Source: Phoma sp. XZ068 (lineage: Eukaryota > Ascomycota > Dothideomycetes > Pleosporales > Didymellaceae). Taken from it: 64,000 nucleotides of DNA. Positions 30,221 through 40,434 of the stretch are shown piece by piece. Position 1 is the stretch's first letter, and each line of letters opens with the position of its first letter. The position numbers and the translations under genes were made by a program. The stretch lies in contig RBKR01000005.1 of the NCBI GenBank assembly GCA_004835665.1, positions 682,001-746,000 on the forward strand, in the 5' to 3' direction. The notes under the pieces were generated by a model. That model saw nothing but the letters and a program-made list of their open reading frames with translations. It did not search any database and was not told where the DNA came from.

Positions 30221-32602
30221 TCAATCATCCTCAATCGGCGGCGGCAATGGTATACTAAAGTCCTCCAGACTCTCTAACACCTGGCTACTTCTATACACAT
30301 TCTGCGTCGCCGATACAGGGCTACTCCAGGTGTCTATTGCCACCTTTGACGGGCTCGGGAAGCTGCTCGGTATGAAAAGCGTCGGCGGCTTCTCAGGCGA
30401 TACAGAAGGCTGAAATCTTGACACCTTTTGCGGCGTTGTATTAGTGCTTGACAGTCGCTGTGTCCTATTCTTCCTTGGTGTGGTTTCATCGACCGTGGTA
30501 GCTTGACTATGTTGCATGCGCGCTGAAGAGGCGGCCAATGCTTCTGTTTTTGGAAACCTAGGCGTAGCGTTGTAGCTGAAAAAGTCGGCTGCAGCGTGCA
30601 TGCTTAATGAATTAGGTGCGCGGGCATGGACGTATTGCGAATAAGACAGCCACTCGCTCTGCAGCTGCTGTTCCGCTTTGCTCGAGTGCGACTGCTGCGT
30701 CTCACGGTCTGCAGACGGAGAACGTGGAACTTGCACAGGCTCGCCGTCTAGATCTGTGGATTGTTGTATCAAGGCTGGTGGTGGCTGTGGTATCGTGCGC
30801 TGCGCTGTGTATGGTGGCGTTGGCCCCGGTCCAGCTGCGTCTTCGTCTGAAGCCTCGTCTTTGATTACCATTGGCGTTGATGGAAGATCTTCGTCCGGTT
30901 GCAATTGTAATGCTGGTGGTGTACTGGAGATGTCATCTTTAGTCATATCCACCTGGCTGACCTCATTTGTTTGGTCAAATTTTGGAAGCGTTGCCTTTGA
31001 AATGACCGTCTCTTGAAGTGACTGCGATTGCGACTTGGTTCCAGAGCGCACAGATCGATATGTATCGTATTCTGGTCCATCATCATCGTAGATAACAGGT
31101 GCCCAAGACTCTCCCAACTCAGGCGAAGGTTGGTATGCCCCCCTACGAACCGCCGGTTCCTCAGGCTCTTCGGAAGACTCCCGGTTGCCAAACGACATGT
31201 CTTCAGCTGCATCTGGACGCGCTTGATCAATCTGGTTAAGCACTGCCTCTGTGTCTGCGCTGATAGCTTGGCCGTGCGCAGCTTGGTCGTGGTCATCTAC
31301 TTGTTCTTGTGTGGCGAGGTCATTCTCGATATCACTTCCTTCCTCATCTTCAGAATCCTGAATTGTACTCTCGAACTTCCTCAAACGGGCGAGCGGCGTA
31401 GGCTGAGTGGTAGGCTCGCGGAAGGTAACCTGCCTGCGCTTGGATGGCGTCTCTGGAATCACAGTCATGTTACTCGTGCGCTCTCTCAGAGCGGATCGGT
31501 TTGATTTCTGCGGTGACGTCTGAGTAGACAGGATGGATTCGGCCGGTGATTGCGATGATGGTATTTCGAAGACACGGCGCTTCTCAGGTGTAGAGAGCAG
31601 GCTGAACCTGGACCTTGCGGACGTCTCCAGTCCATCTGCCCTGATCGAGGGTGGCTTTGTTGCTGCTCTCCGTGGTGTCTGTCTGGGCCTACGCGAGGGC
31701 GCTTCGATGAACTGAGTTGGCTGGTAGTCTTCCCCATCGTCTTCGGACCTTGACTCTACAGATTGCACAATGGTAGAAGATTGTTCCTGTATCGCAACTT
31801 GTAAATCCTGTTTCCCATCTCCATGGACTTTGGCAGGATTGACCTCGGATTCAGCATAACGCTGTATAGACGCAGCTACATTGGAAGGCGCATCGATCAG
31901 AAGAAGGCCCTGCTCCATGAGAGATTGTGAAACCGAGTCGTTATTTGCCTGATCGTTCTCTGGTTCTGCATCCAGATCACTCAGCTCGTCAAGCTCGTCC
32001 TTGCTCAAACGTCCGATGCCAGGCAACATCTGTGTAAGGGTGCGCTGCTTCCTCTCCCTCTCCCTTGCACCTGTTCCACCCCAACTGGCTCGTGAGCGTC
32101 GCTTTATGGGCTTGAAGTCGCGCTCTTCGGCACCTATCGAAGGTCTTCGTCCGTCGGCTAGCTGCGTCATCGTGGACTGCCGTCGAAATGTGCGACTGGG
32201 TTCCTCTTTCAACGTTTTCGTCGGTCTCTGGCGTTTTGAAGATGCATTAACAGCTTCCGTCTCTGTGTCAGAATCCCCCTGCGCTTCGTTGCTCCTACGC
32301 TTCTTGCTCGCTCTTCTGTACACTGGTGTAGTTTTCGGTGTCTCGTTGCTCGCTACTTCTTGCACTGTCGACTCTTCCTCAGATTCGCTATCGCCTATTC
32401 CCTCCTCACGTTTGGTTTTCTGCTGCCCCATCCTGTCCGGCAGAAACCTCATTTGCCTCTTATGCACTCCATCTTGCTCTATTGATTCTGGCCGCCGCAC
32501 GGTCTTCCTCCTGTGAGGGAAGTGAGCTTGCTGCGGCAATTTCTTCGAGTAGTAGACTTTAAACGTTGCATCTTTATTGCTCGTTCGTGTGCGTGGTGTC
32601 AT
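30221..32602 (-). CDS. Disordered nuclear-type hypothetical protein
   Basis: 793 aa in one exon, no intron needed. Almost all of it is low-complexity and charged: a basic N-terminus (MTPRTRTSNKDATFKVYYSKK), basic clusters ASKKRRSN and KPIKRRSRAS that look like nuclear localisation signals, acidic patches, and many SP/TP sites (STPEKRR, ETPSKRR, SSPSK) typical of cell-cycle kinase targets. A short conserved-looking segment near residue 610, QLQSEWLSYSQYVHARAP, may be a binding site. The C-terminus ends SIPLPPPIEDD. I do not recognise a family. Chromatin or replication roles would fit but are speculation. Confidence 0.7.
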   Translation of the reverse strand: MTPRTRTSNKDATFKVYYSKKLPQQAHFPHRRKTVRRPESIEQDGVHKRQMRFLPDRMGQQKTKREEGIGDSESEEESTVQEVASNETPKTTPVYRRASKKRRSNEAQGDSDTETEAVNASSKRQRPTKTLKEEPSRTFRRQSTMTQLADGRRPSIGAEERDFKPIKRRSRASWGGTGARERERKQRTLTQMLPGIGRLSKDELDELSDLDAEPENDQANNDSVSQSLMEQGLLLIDAPSNVAASIQRYAESEVNPAKVHGDGKQDLQVAIQEQSSTIVQSVESRSEDDGEDYQPTQFIEAPSRRPRQTPRRAATKPPSIRADGLETSARSRFSLLSTPEKRRVFEIPSSQSPAESILSTQTSPQKSNRSALRERTSNMTVIPETPSKRRQVTFREPTTQPTPLARLRKFESTIQDSEDEEGSDIENDLATQEQVDDHDQAAHGQAISADTEAVLNQIDQARPDAAEDMSFGNRESSEEPEEPAVRRGAYQPSPELGESWAPVIYDDDGPEYDTYRSVRSGTKSQSQSLQETVISKATLPKFDQTNEVSQVDMTKDDISSTPPALQLQPDEDLPSTPMVIKDEASDEDAAGPGPTPPYTAQRTIPQPPPALIQQSTDLDGEPVQVPRSPSADRETQQSHSSKAEQQLQSEWLSYSQYVHARAPNSLSMHAAADFFSYNATPRFPKTEALAASSARMQHSQATTVDETTPRKNRTQRLSSTNTTPQKVSRFQPSVSPEKPPTLFIPSSFPSPSKVAIDTWSSPVSATQNVYRSSQVLESLEDFSIPLPPPIEDD

Positions 32603-33016
32603 GTTGTTTGGTGTTCAGGTGGACGCGTCGATAGTTCGACGCGTCAAGCGGTGGCGCGTCATCCCTGCCGAATTGTGCGTCACTGGCCTGAGGCAGCCTC
32701 AACCTCTTTCATGACACAAAACCACGACTAGAATCAGGCGTACCTTGGCATCGGGCTTGATGGCTAACAACACTAAAGCCAGAATTGCGACATTTTTTTT
32801 TTAAAGTAGACGGGCTTCGGCAACTTTTGCCTATGCTTGAGTGCTCACGGGGCACGGTATTGCGCTTTTTGTGCGGCAACTTCGGAAATGACTGCTCTAC
32901 GCCAACAGTTCAACACACCACTCACGTTAGAATTTCTAGTCAACATCAACCTACTTCAATGCATCTCCTTCGAACATGATACCACTTCATTCGACTCGCT
33001 TTGCACGTAGCTCATC
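32603..33016. other. Divergent intergenic, 414 bp
   Basis: Shared upstream region of two divergent genes. It contains a nine-T run near 32793. No other feature seen. Confidence 0.5.
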
Positions 33017-33629
33017 ATGGCGGCAACTCCGGCCGGGGCTGCTTCAACCTCAACGAAGATTGGCATGCAGTGGAAGCAAGTCTAAAGCAGAGTGTCCCAG
33101 TAAATCATCGCCACCTTTGTCATTATTATCGATGCAGTTCTGGAAATCCTCCCCGACTTGGAAACGAGCAGGTGTAAATACTCTGCGATGCCTCATTGGC
33201 TGCACAGCTGGAGACTTCTCAGCTATGTGGTACTTACAGACCTTCCACGCGGACCTTGGAGTGGCGACGATCATGGCATTATCCAGTACGAGGAACTGAA
33301 TTTGGCACCTACTTGGAAATCACTGACTTTTTGAAGTGGCCTCTGGTATCACCACTTCACTCATCCTTGAAACCGCTCTGCTCCGTCTGGGCCGTGATCG
33401 CTTGCCCTGGATCGCTGCAGCGAAGACTGCTGCAGGTATGAGCATGATCTCCATGGTCACTATGGAGGCTGCTGAGAATGCTGTCGACTTCCATCTTACT
33501 GGAGGCATGGTGCAGTTTGATTCACCGGCCTTCTGGGGCGCTGCACTCCTTTCGGTAGGTGCAGGATTTTTAGCACCACTTCCTTATAACTACGTTCGAT
33601 TGCGGAAATACGGCAAAGCTTGTCATTGA
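33017..33629 (+). CDS. DUF4396-like integral membrane protein
   Basis: 167 aa by my model: exons 33017-33079, 33138-33285 and 33337-33629. The second intron (33286-33336; GTACGA, CACTGAC, GAAG) is well supported because it joins IMALSM to ASGITTSL in frame. The first has a weak GTCTAA donor, and an alternative start is the ATG at 33132. The protein has about four hydrophobic segments, including VNTLRCLIGCTAGDFSAMW, AAGMSMISMVTMEAAENAV and FWGAALLSVGAGFLAPLPY, and ends YNYVRLRKYGKACH. This resembles fungal proteins labelled DUF4396, whose function is unknown. The short N-terminus may mean I have missed an upstream exon. Confidence 0.7.
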
Positions 33630-34128
33630 TGTCGTTGTTTTATCGGATGGGAGCTAATAGACGGGAGACGGACCAAAGCCCATGGTTCTTAGAAATGGTG
33701 GGAGGCGTTCCGTGCAATATGCATGCCATATGTACTCTTTCAAACCCTCTATAAACCCTCTTACTGTCACAGTGACCTCTGCTGTTGTATGCGATACTGG
33801 ATTTCTGCAACACGATAGAGTGGTCCGGTTGGCGGAGAGTTCCGGAACATGCGCAAAATGTCAACCCTACGATATCTCGCTTTGCACATGAAAGACTTCC
33901 GGATACGCACTCTGTGCGAGTCGACAAAGCACATCTTTGAGAAGAGGAAAAACGCGCTGGTTCCTGTGGCCAACAGTCCGTTCTCAGCGATTGTGCTCGT
34001 CCCTACTAGCCGTGATCGGTATCGCTCCGACCGAAGTGTAATGCTAGAACATCGTCATCTCTGCAATCACTTCTTTTACACCTTTGAAATGCATGAACTT
34101 TTGTTGGCCATTCCCTTGACACGTTAAG
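33630..34128. other. Intergenic, 499 bp
   Basis: Between two plus-strand membrane-protein genes. A 93-codon ORF (33849-34127) ends just before the next start but shows no family signal. Confidence 0.45.
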
Positions 34129-36094
34129 ATGGCCAAATGTGCTAAGTTGAGCTGTGAGCCACGAGATGTGGTCATAGCTAACACTGATATTGCAGGTCCC
34201 GGGGTACGCTTAATCTCATAACTCTCGCAGCACTCAACCTGACCTATGTATAGATTCTATACGCATACATCGTATCTGCCATACTTGCGATCCTAGCCAT
34301 TGTGTACGGCTACTTGTCAGACTCTTTGCCAGAATCCTACCTCAACGAGACGGATCGAACGGTCATTGCAAGCTTCCGAGCATGCTTACCATCTGAGAAG
34401 AACACTACACGCATACGCGCTGTGTACTCCAACATTAAGTCTCTGGTGCTTTTCGGTCGACCATCGAAATCTCACCGCAACCTCACTAGAAGACAACGTG
34501 AGGAGGTTGTCAAGCGCTTCATCCTTACGCTGAGCGATCAGCAACTTGCTACAGGACTCGCAATTCTCATTGCAGCTGTCGCCAATCAATGCACTCTGAC
34601 AGTCTGGGAATTTCAGCTGGCAGCCTCTTTAGCTTGGTTCTCATCTACTACTCATCTGGCGACATTGGATTGCCTGCAACAGTATTTCCTCAACCATGGC
34701 GCTGTCCGCAATTGGCGAGTCTTTGGGATGTTAACACTCCTTATCCTGCTGATGTACTCACTGGTCATGTCGACAGCTTCAGTCGACACCACTATTCCGG
34801 TTCAGTGCACTTTCAACTTTTTTGGCAAAATTGGGCTGAACAAACCAATTTCGTTAAACATATTTGATGTTCTGGGCGCTGCCCTGACTCTTGTGCTGTT
34901 GACATGGCAGTATCTGGTCCGTATCCAACGGTCTTACAAGAACACCGATGACAAAGCAACATATTTTGAGCGCACGATGTTCAAGTTGCGGACGAGGCGA
35001 CATCGCAAGGCCCTGGGGCCAAGCAAAAGAGAGCTGGAATACATCATCGAGGAAGCCGTCACTGAAAGGATCTCGTTCAAACGACGAAGAAACCTTGAAC
35101 ATATCAGGAGCAGCAAAGGACTACGACGTCACTGGCTCATTGCATATCGCGCCTCTGAAACGTATAGTCATTCTTTCTTGTCTCTAGGACCGATGCTCAC
35201 TTTCATGATTGCATTTGGCTTTACGCAACTCTACCTAAATCGCTGGGTATCAGATACACCCCTCGAGGTTGACTCGAGTATGGGTATTGGGCAGATCACT
35301 CCGTTGTTCCTACTGATTCTGCCTGTTCTGGTTGCTGCTGAATCTTACTATGGCAAGTCTATAACTCTGTCCCGTGGAGTGCGACACACTGACAATCTCC
35401 AGAGGTTCAAAACTCAACTGAGCTCGCACAGTCTAACGAGATCACAAAAGAGAAAGCTGCCGCTGCGAGATACAAGGGTCACAGACGTAGTTTCGCTTCT
35501 GGTGCATTCCCTTCCAGAGCCGACTTTCAGCGCGCCTACGAAACGATCGAGCTTCACGATCTCGAACCGCTGGATCCAAGTCGTATCAACGAAGTCTATG
35601 CTACTCTTCTACCATCCTTAAAACCCTTCTTCTATCTTGAAACCAAACTTCTTGAAGAGAAAACGGCCACTCTGCGAACCGAAGCCTCACGCAGAGAGAA
35701 GGAGCAGTCATTCCTCGGCTTAAAAGCTCATATTGTCTCGTCTTACCGTCTTCTAGTCGCGCAAGAGACTGCGCTTCAGGTCACGACACTCACTTCGCTC
35801 GTTGAGTTCACTCTCTGTAGCGTTGTGTGTGCGGCACTAGGTATACTAGTGTATATTCAAGGAGCAAGTGCATGGACTGCCATTTCCAGTTTTGTTTTGT
35901 TCGGCCTCACCCTGGTGTATAAGATTCTCGATTATGCAGCGTATGTGCTCGAGGCATGGTTCGATATTAGCGAAGCAGACTATAAGAGGTTAATATCGGA
36001 AGCTAGAAACAGACAGACAAATAGTGGGCACCGACGAGAACCAACAGGAGCTTCTGGACCTTGCTACGAAAACTTCGACTTTGAGCAAACATAA
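34129..36094 (+). CDS. Polytopic fungal-specific membrane protein with coiled-coil tail
   Basis: About 620 aa in the best model: exons 34129-34203, 34254-35378 and 35432-36094. Intron 1 (34204-34253; GTACGC, CTGAC, ATAG) joins NTDIAGPG to a helix, VLYAYIVSAILAILAIVYGY. Hydrophobic helices continue (SDQQLATGLAILIAAVANQ; NWRVFGMLTLLILLMY; FLLILPVLVAAESYY). After about residue 400 the frame changes; a second intron is needed and 35379-35431 (GTGCGA...CACAG) is only a candidate. The last part has a soluble helical region (FYLETKLLEEKTATLRTEA), then two more membrane helices. Proteins of this build are frequent in Pleosporales, near secreted or secondary-metabolism genes, with no known function. 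Confidence 0.72.
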
Positions 36095-36216
36095 GCGCGT
36101 CAATAGTGTGTTATCAGAAAGAGCACAACAGATACGAGCAGAGCGAATGTAAATAAAACAATTATTCTCACGCCAGCTCTGTCATCGTGAACTACAAATT
36201 GTTTCGAAACAAAAGC

Positions 36217-37212
36217 TCAGCCCACCCTGTCCAGCCACTCGAACAACGCAGCATGGTACCGTTCGCTATCCTGGGTCTGCGGGGCGTGCCCTAAATCCGT
36301 GAACTCCACCAAGTCCGCACCTGGGATCTTTGCAGCTGCCTCCTTTCCCAGGACCGAATAGTTACCCAACTTAGCCTGTACATCTGGCGGGCTCCACGCC
36401 TTTCCAATCGCAGTATTATCCTTCGTACCGATCAGCAGCAATGTCTTTGCCTTCACCAGACCAAACTCATAAGCAACCGGTTGTGTCAGCACCGCATCAG
36501 TGGTCTGCGCCATATTGTACGCAAATGTAGCACCCTCGACGGGTAGGCGGTAAAGAGAAACAAGCATATTAACCCAGACATCGTACTCGGGCTTCCAGGT
36601 GTTGACGTAGTAGGTTGCTTGTTGGTAGTTGCGGATAGTTGTGTAATTCGTCTTCAGCTCGTCTTGATACAGCAGGTCGATAGGTCGCCATGGAACGCCA
36701 AGCGCTTTCCAGTCCTCGAGCCCGATTGGATTGGTCAAGATGAGGTGCGAAGTGACGCTCGGAAACATCAATGAGAAGCGAGTTGCCAGCATGCCTCCCA
36801 TCGAGTGGCCAAGAACTTTCGTTTGTGCGACACCAAGAGATTGAAGAAGGGAGTTGGTGTTGAACGCCAACTGTTGCAGAGAGAATTGATATACTGGAGG
36901 CTTGGAGGACTTGCAGAAGCCAATCTGATCTGGGATGATGACTCGGTAGCCGTGTGCAGAAAGGCGACGCGCTGTATCTTCCCATGTTGCGCCGCAGAAA
37001 TTCTTGCCGTGGAGTAGAACAATAGTCTTGTTCGTCGCGTAACTAGTGGGAGCAACATCCATGTACGCCATTGACAAGTTCTGTCGCTGCGATGTGAGGT
37101 TGTGGTATTTGACTGGCCATGGATAGGTGTAGTTCCATGTGCTGGGTGGGACAACAGTCTGCCCCAGCACCGTTGAGGCGACCAGAGTCAGAAGGCAGGC
37201 GATCGATCGCAT
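36217..37212 (-). CDS. Secreted alpha/beta hydrolase
   Basis: 331 aa, one exon, with a signal peptide (MRSIACLLTLVASTVLGQ). Alpha/beta hydrolase motifs are complete: IVLLHGKNFCGATW (about 64-77), DQIGFCKSS, nucleophile VLGHSMGGMLA (Ser about 137), IGTKDNTAIG with the acid, and TDLGHAPQ with the catalytic His near residue 311. Multiple N-x-S/T sites fit secretion. Overall it resembles epoxide-hydrolase/haloalkane-dehalogenase-like esterases. The substrate is unknown. The other secreted hydrolase, about 9 kb away, belongs to a different subgroup. Confidence 0.9.
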   Translation of the reverse strand: MRSIACLLTLVASTVLGQTVVPPSTWNYTYPWPVKYHNLTSQRQNLSMAYMDVAPTSYATNKTIVLLHGKNFCGATWEDTARRLSAHGYRVIIPDQIGFCKSSKPPVYQFSLQQLAFNTNSLLQSLGVAQTKVLGHSMGGMLATRFSLMFPSVTSHLILTNPIGLEDWKALGVPWRPIDLLYQDELKTNYTTIRNYQQATYYVNTWKPEYDVWVNMLVSLYRLPVEGATFAYNMAQTTDAVLTQPVAYEFGLVKAKTLLLIGTKDNTAIGKAWSPPDVQAKLGNYSVLGKEAAAKIPGADLVEFTDLGHAPQTQDSERYHAALFEWLDRVG

Positions 37213-38355
37213 GGTGTCGACAGAGGTGAAGATAGAACGATAGGAAAACCGACGTGAGATCCGATCCGGATTTATGAGGATATCTCATACCCTTGCTCTC
37301 GCGTACCTGACATGCTGTGCGATGACGGCTGCCAATCCCGAATAAGTCCATCTTCCGTTCATCTTAACAGGCGTCCAACCAGGGTCCGCATGCTGACACG
37401 AGATTAGCGGGATATGCTGCGATTTCCACCAACGCTTGATCATGTTCACGAAATTGTGGTGTTTGCGTGATTGATCGGGTGCTTGGATGTAATGGCAGCT
37501 TTCAGTACTACCTCGAAGGCTACGTGATCTGAGTCTGATCATTATACAACAACAGCAACTCTAAATGATACCTGCTCATATCTAGCGTCCCCATTTCCCT
37601 GAATTTGTCGTTTGTTGTATGGTTGTTGTTGATTCGAGTGAAGGAGCATCGGGGTGTGGCGGCGATCTAGGCCCCATTTCGATTGGCGGCCGTTTCGCCC
37701 GCTCACATTGCTCCGCACTCTTTCACAGGACCCCCTCACAATCCTCGCATCATTGCATCATGACTAAGTTTTGAACGGCTCCTATCCATCTACCGGGTCA
37801 CAAACACTCGCCATACTCGCACTTTTAAAGTTTATCCTCCACGTGCTGCCAAAGCTGCCTAAACGGCTAAATTGCAAGCTTAACCCCAGAATTGTGCACG
37901 GAACGGCAGGTGAAGGCCTCGCCTCACAGTCAAGCCTGCGCTGCTGTGGATTCCATTCTGTTGGTCAAACTTGATATTGAGCTTGATAGACTTTTGTAGA
38001 AGACTCGTACGATGGGACAGGATGCGCGCATATCTATCTTTACTCAGATAGGTGAAAGCCTTAAGCACTGCGTCTTCAACACCATGGCGTAAACCATTCT
38101 GCCTAACCCCTGGTCTAGTCACGGTCTTGCCTGAATATCCGGGGAACCCGTACGTTCGGAAGGCTTCTTTTTAGTAGTATCATCTGGAGTATAACCTAGA
38201 GCCCGCTAGCTTTACGGCTCTTCATTTCGAGATCGGTCGCCATCCGTGTGCCCGGCGTTGTATTTAAACTAATGCATGCCTTGCTGTCTATAGTCCGGGT
38301 AGCTGCTCTTCCAACTAGTCAAGGACTTGAAGAAGCTCACAATCGTCTCTTCGCA
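37213..38355. other. Divergent intergenic, 1.14 kb
   Basis: Promoters of the secreted hydrolase (minus) and the carboxylesterase (plus). A TATTTAAA-like site is at about 38261-38268, some 90 bp before the carboxylesterase start. No gene seen. Confidence 0.5.
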
Positions 38356-40434
38356 ATGACGATACTCGCCACCTTCGCTGCCGTAACGGCCGGCTTCATC
38401 AGCCTGTCTCACGCCTCACCCGTTGAAGTAACAAGTGCCGCGGCAGTTTCGAATTCCAGGTCTTCCCTTACTTTGATCTACCAGAACAACTTGAACGGTT
38501 CGGACGACAAGAACCACATTGGAGCTCTCATCATCGACGCCGTCCCGCAATCGAGTGCAGCGTCAGCGTGTGCAGCACTGAACGAGAAGCCGCTCTCCAA
38601 GTCTGCCCTGCAACAACATCAGTCAGACTTTCTTGCCGCTCTCTCCTACCAGGACTACGCCAGATACTACGACGTCAGTAAGGGCTTCTACATCGACGAT
38701 GGCGTTGTATCTATCAGCAAGCAATTGAACTTTGCTTCGGTATCTGGGTCTTCGAAGGATACATTGCCTGTTCTTTGCACGCAATCTGCCAACAATGGAG
38801 CGTCAAGTGCAAAGCCAGTCAATGGCACAGAGGTTTCTGTGGCTTCGAGCGGCAACACTTTCGTTGGTTATCGCAACCAGAAGTCTTTCCGCTTCCTTGG
38901 TATCCCATACGCTGATACGCCCCAACGGTTCAAATACTCTTCGGTGTACACCAAAAAAGGTCAAACCATCCAGGCAACAGCATACGGTTCTCAGTGCGCG
39001 CAGGGCAGCTCAGGTAGCGAGGATTGTCTCTTCTTGAATGTTCAGACGCCGTATATCCCCAAAGAAGGCTCCAGGCAAAAGCTCAGGCCAGTCATGTTCT
39101 GGATTCACGGCGGTGGTTTCACAGGAGGCAGTGGTGCAGATTCGCTCTCAGATGGCGGTAATCTCGCTAGCAAAGAAGATGTCGTGGTTGTTTCGATCAA
39201 CTACCGCCTTGGGACACTAGGCTTCCTCGCTATTCCTGGCACTGACGTCAAAGGCAACTTCGGTATCGCAGACCAAATCACTGCACTTGATTGGGTCATT
39301 GCAAACATCGCAGCTTTTGGGGGCGACCCCAAGAAGATCACCATTGCTGGCGAGTCCGCCGGTGCTGGATCTGTACGTACACTTCTTGGATCTCCTCAGG
39401 CAATTGGCAAATATCAGGCTGCATTTTCCATGTCGAACCTTGGAGGTGGCGTTACACTAGGCCTGAAGGGAGACTATGGTACAACATACTCGACGTACTA
39501 CACTATCGACCAGTCTTATGCCGTGGCCGGACCTCAGATCTTCACCGCCGCTGGCTGTAACGGCACTGACGTCTCGAGCAACATTGCCTGCCTCGAGAAG
39601 GTGCCGGCCTCCAAACTCGTAAGCCTCTCGCCTTCGGCCCGGTACGTTGTGCAAGACGGCAAGTACGTCAACACACCAAACCTTATTCTCTCATCTCGTA
39701 ATGGTAATACTGCCCATGTTCCAGTCATTTTCGGCATCATTCGCGATGACGGAGCCTCATTCTCGACTTACCCCAAGACACCCATCGCCAATCACACCCA
39801 GGGACTACAAGTCGCTCTTGGCATCAACTCGACTTGGGCTGAGAAGGTTATTGCTTCTGGCTTGTTCCCATTTACTAGCACAGGCAACCTGACTCTCGAC
39901 TCATTCAACGTCTCTCAACGCATTGCAACCGATAAGACTTTCCGCTGCGTCGACCAGGCCACCGTCTATGCTGGTGCTCAGTCCAAGGCTTTCCAGAAGG
40001 CCTACTACTACCAATTCGAACGTACAATCGGCGGTTATGACCCGAATAATCTGGGTGGGCCCAAGGATAACAACCCAAAGAACCCATACTTCCGCTTTCA
40101 CGGTGCTGATATGCCCTGGGTATTCGGCACTTTAAGCACCATCCGTGACCAAGAGGATTTGTGGTCAGAGCAATTGGTATCGAGCTATTTCGGCGCCTTC
40201 GTGAGGAACGGTGATCCGAACCCTGATCTGAAATACCTGCAGGCCCGAGGCTACGACAAGGTCATCGAAGGTGTTAAGAGCTACGGCCAGTGGAACCAGG
40301 TAGCTGGAGGGAAGAAGAGTGGCGATGAGGTCAGGCTTTTGGACTGGCCGAGTAAAAACACCGGATATGTAGATGTGGAGCAGTGTAATTGGCTTGGGTA
40401 CCCATTAGACTACTACCTCAAGGGCGGCGCTTAA
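38356..40434 (+). CDS. Secreted type-B carboxylesterase
   Basis: 692 aa, one exon. I chose the ATG at 38356 because it directly begins a signal peptide (MTILATFAAVTAGFISLSHA); the frame is open further upstream. The first 170 residues are an extra Ser-rich domain not found in ordinary carboxylesterases. The catalytic part follows: FLGIPYAD, EDCLFLNVQTP, VMFWIHGGGF (oxyanion hole), FGGDPKKITIAGESAGAGS (nucleophile Ser), GIIRDDGASF and FRFHGADMPWVFG (His). Where the usual motif has Glu (DEG), this protein has Asp (RDDG). Many glycosylation sites support an extracellular place. Likely an esterase or lipase; the substrate is unknown. Confidence 0.92.
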   Translation: MTILATFAAVTAGFISLSHASPVEVTSAAAVSNSRSSLTLIYQNNLNGSDDKNHIGALIIDAVPQSSAASACAALNEKPLSKSALQQHQSDFLAALSYQDYARYYDVSKGFYIDDGVVSISKQLNFASVSGSSKDTLPVLCTQSANNGASSAKPVNGTEVSVASSGNTFVGYRNQKSFRFLGIPYADTPQRFKYSSVYTKKGQTIQATAYGSQCAQGSSGSEDCLFLNVQTPYIPKEGSRQKLRPVMFWIHGGGFTGGSGADSLSDGGNLASKEDVVVVSINYRLGTLGFLAIPGTDVKGNFGIADQITALDWVIANIAAFGGDPKKITIAGESAGAGSVRTLLGSPQAIGKYQAAFSMSNLGGGVTLGLKGDYGTTYSTYYTIDQSYAVAGPQIFTAAGCNGTDVSSNIACLEKVPASKLVSLSPSARYVVQDGKYVNTPNLILSSRNGNTAHVPVIFGIIRDDGASFSTYPKTPIANHTQGLQVALGINSTWAEKVIASGLFPFTSTGNLTLDSFNVSQRIATDKTFRCVDQATVYAGAQSKAFQKAYYYQFERTIGGYDPNNLGGPKDNNPKNPYFRFHGADMPWVFGTLSTIRDQEDLWSEQLVSSYFGAFVRNGDPNPDLKYLQARGYDKVIEGVKSYGQWNQVAGGKKSGDEVRLLDWPSKNTGYVDVEQCNWLGYPLDYYLKGGA

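Noticed and set aside
30205..30235. Short TCAATCATCC direct repeat at the 3' end of the disordered nuclear protein gene
   Set aside because: Three short copies only; looks like ordinary slippage at a stop-codon region.
33849..34127. 93-codon ORF just before the polytopic membrane protein
   Set aside because: No family signal; it ends two bases before the chosen ATG and is probably leader sequence.
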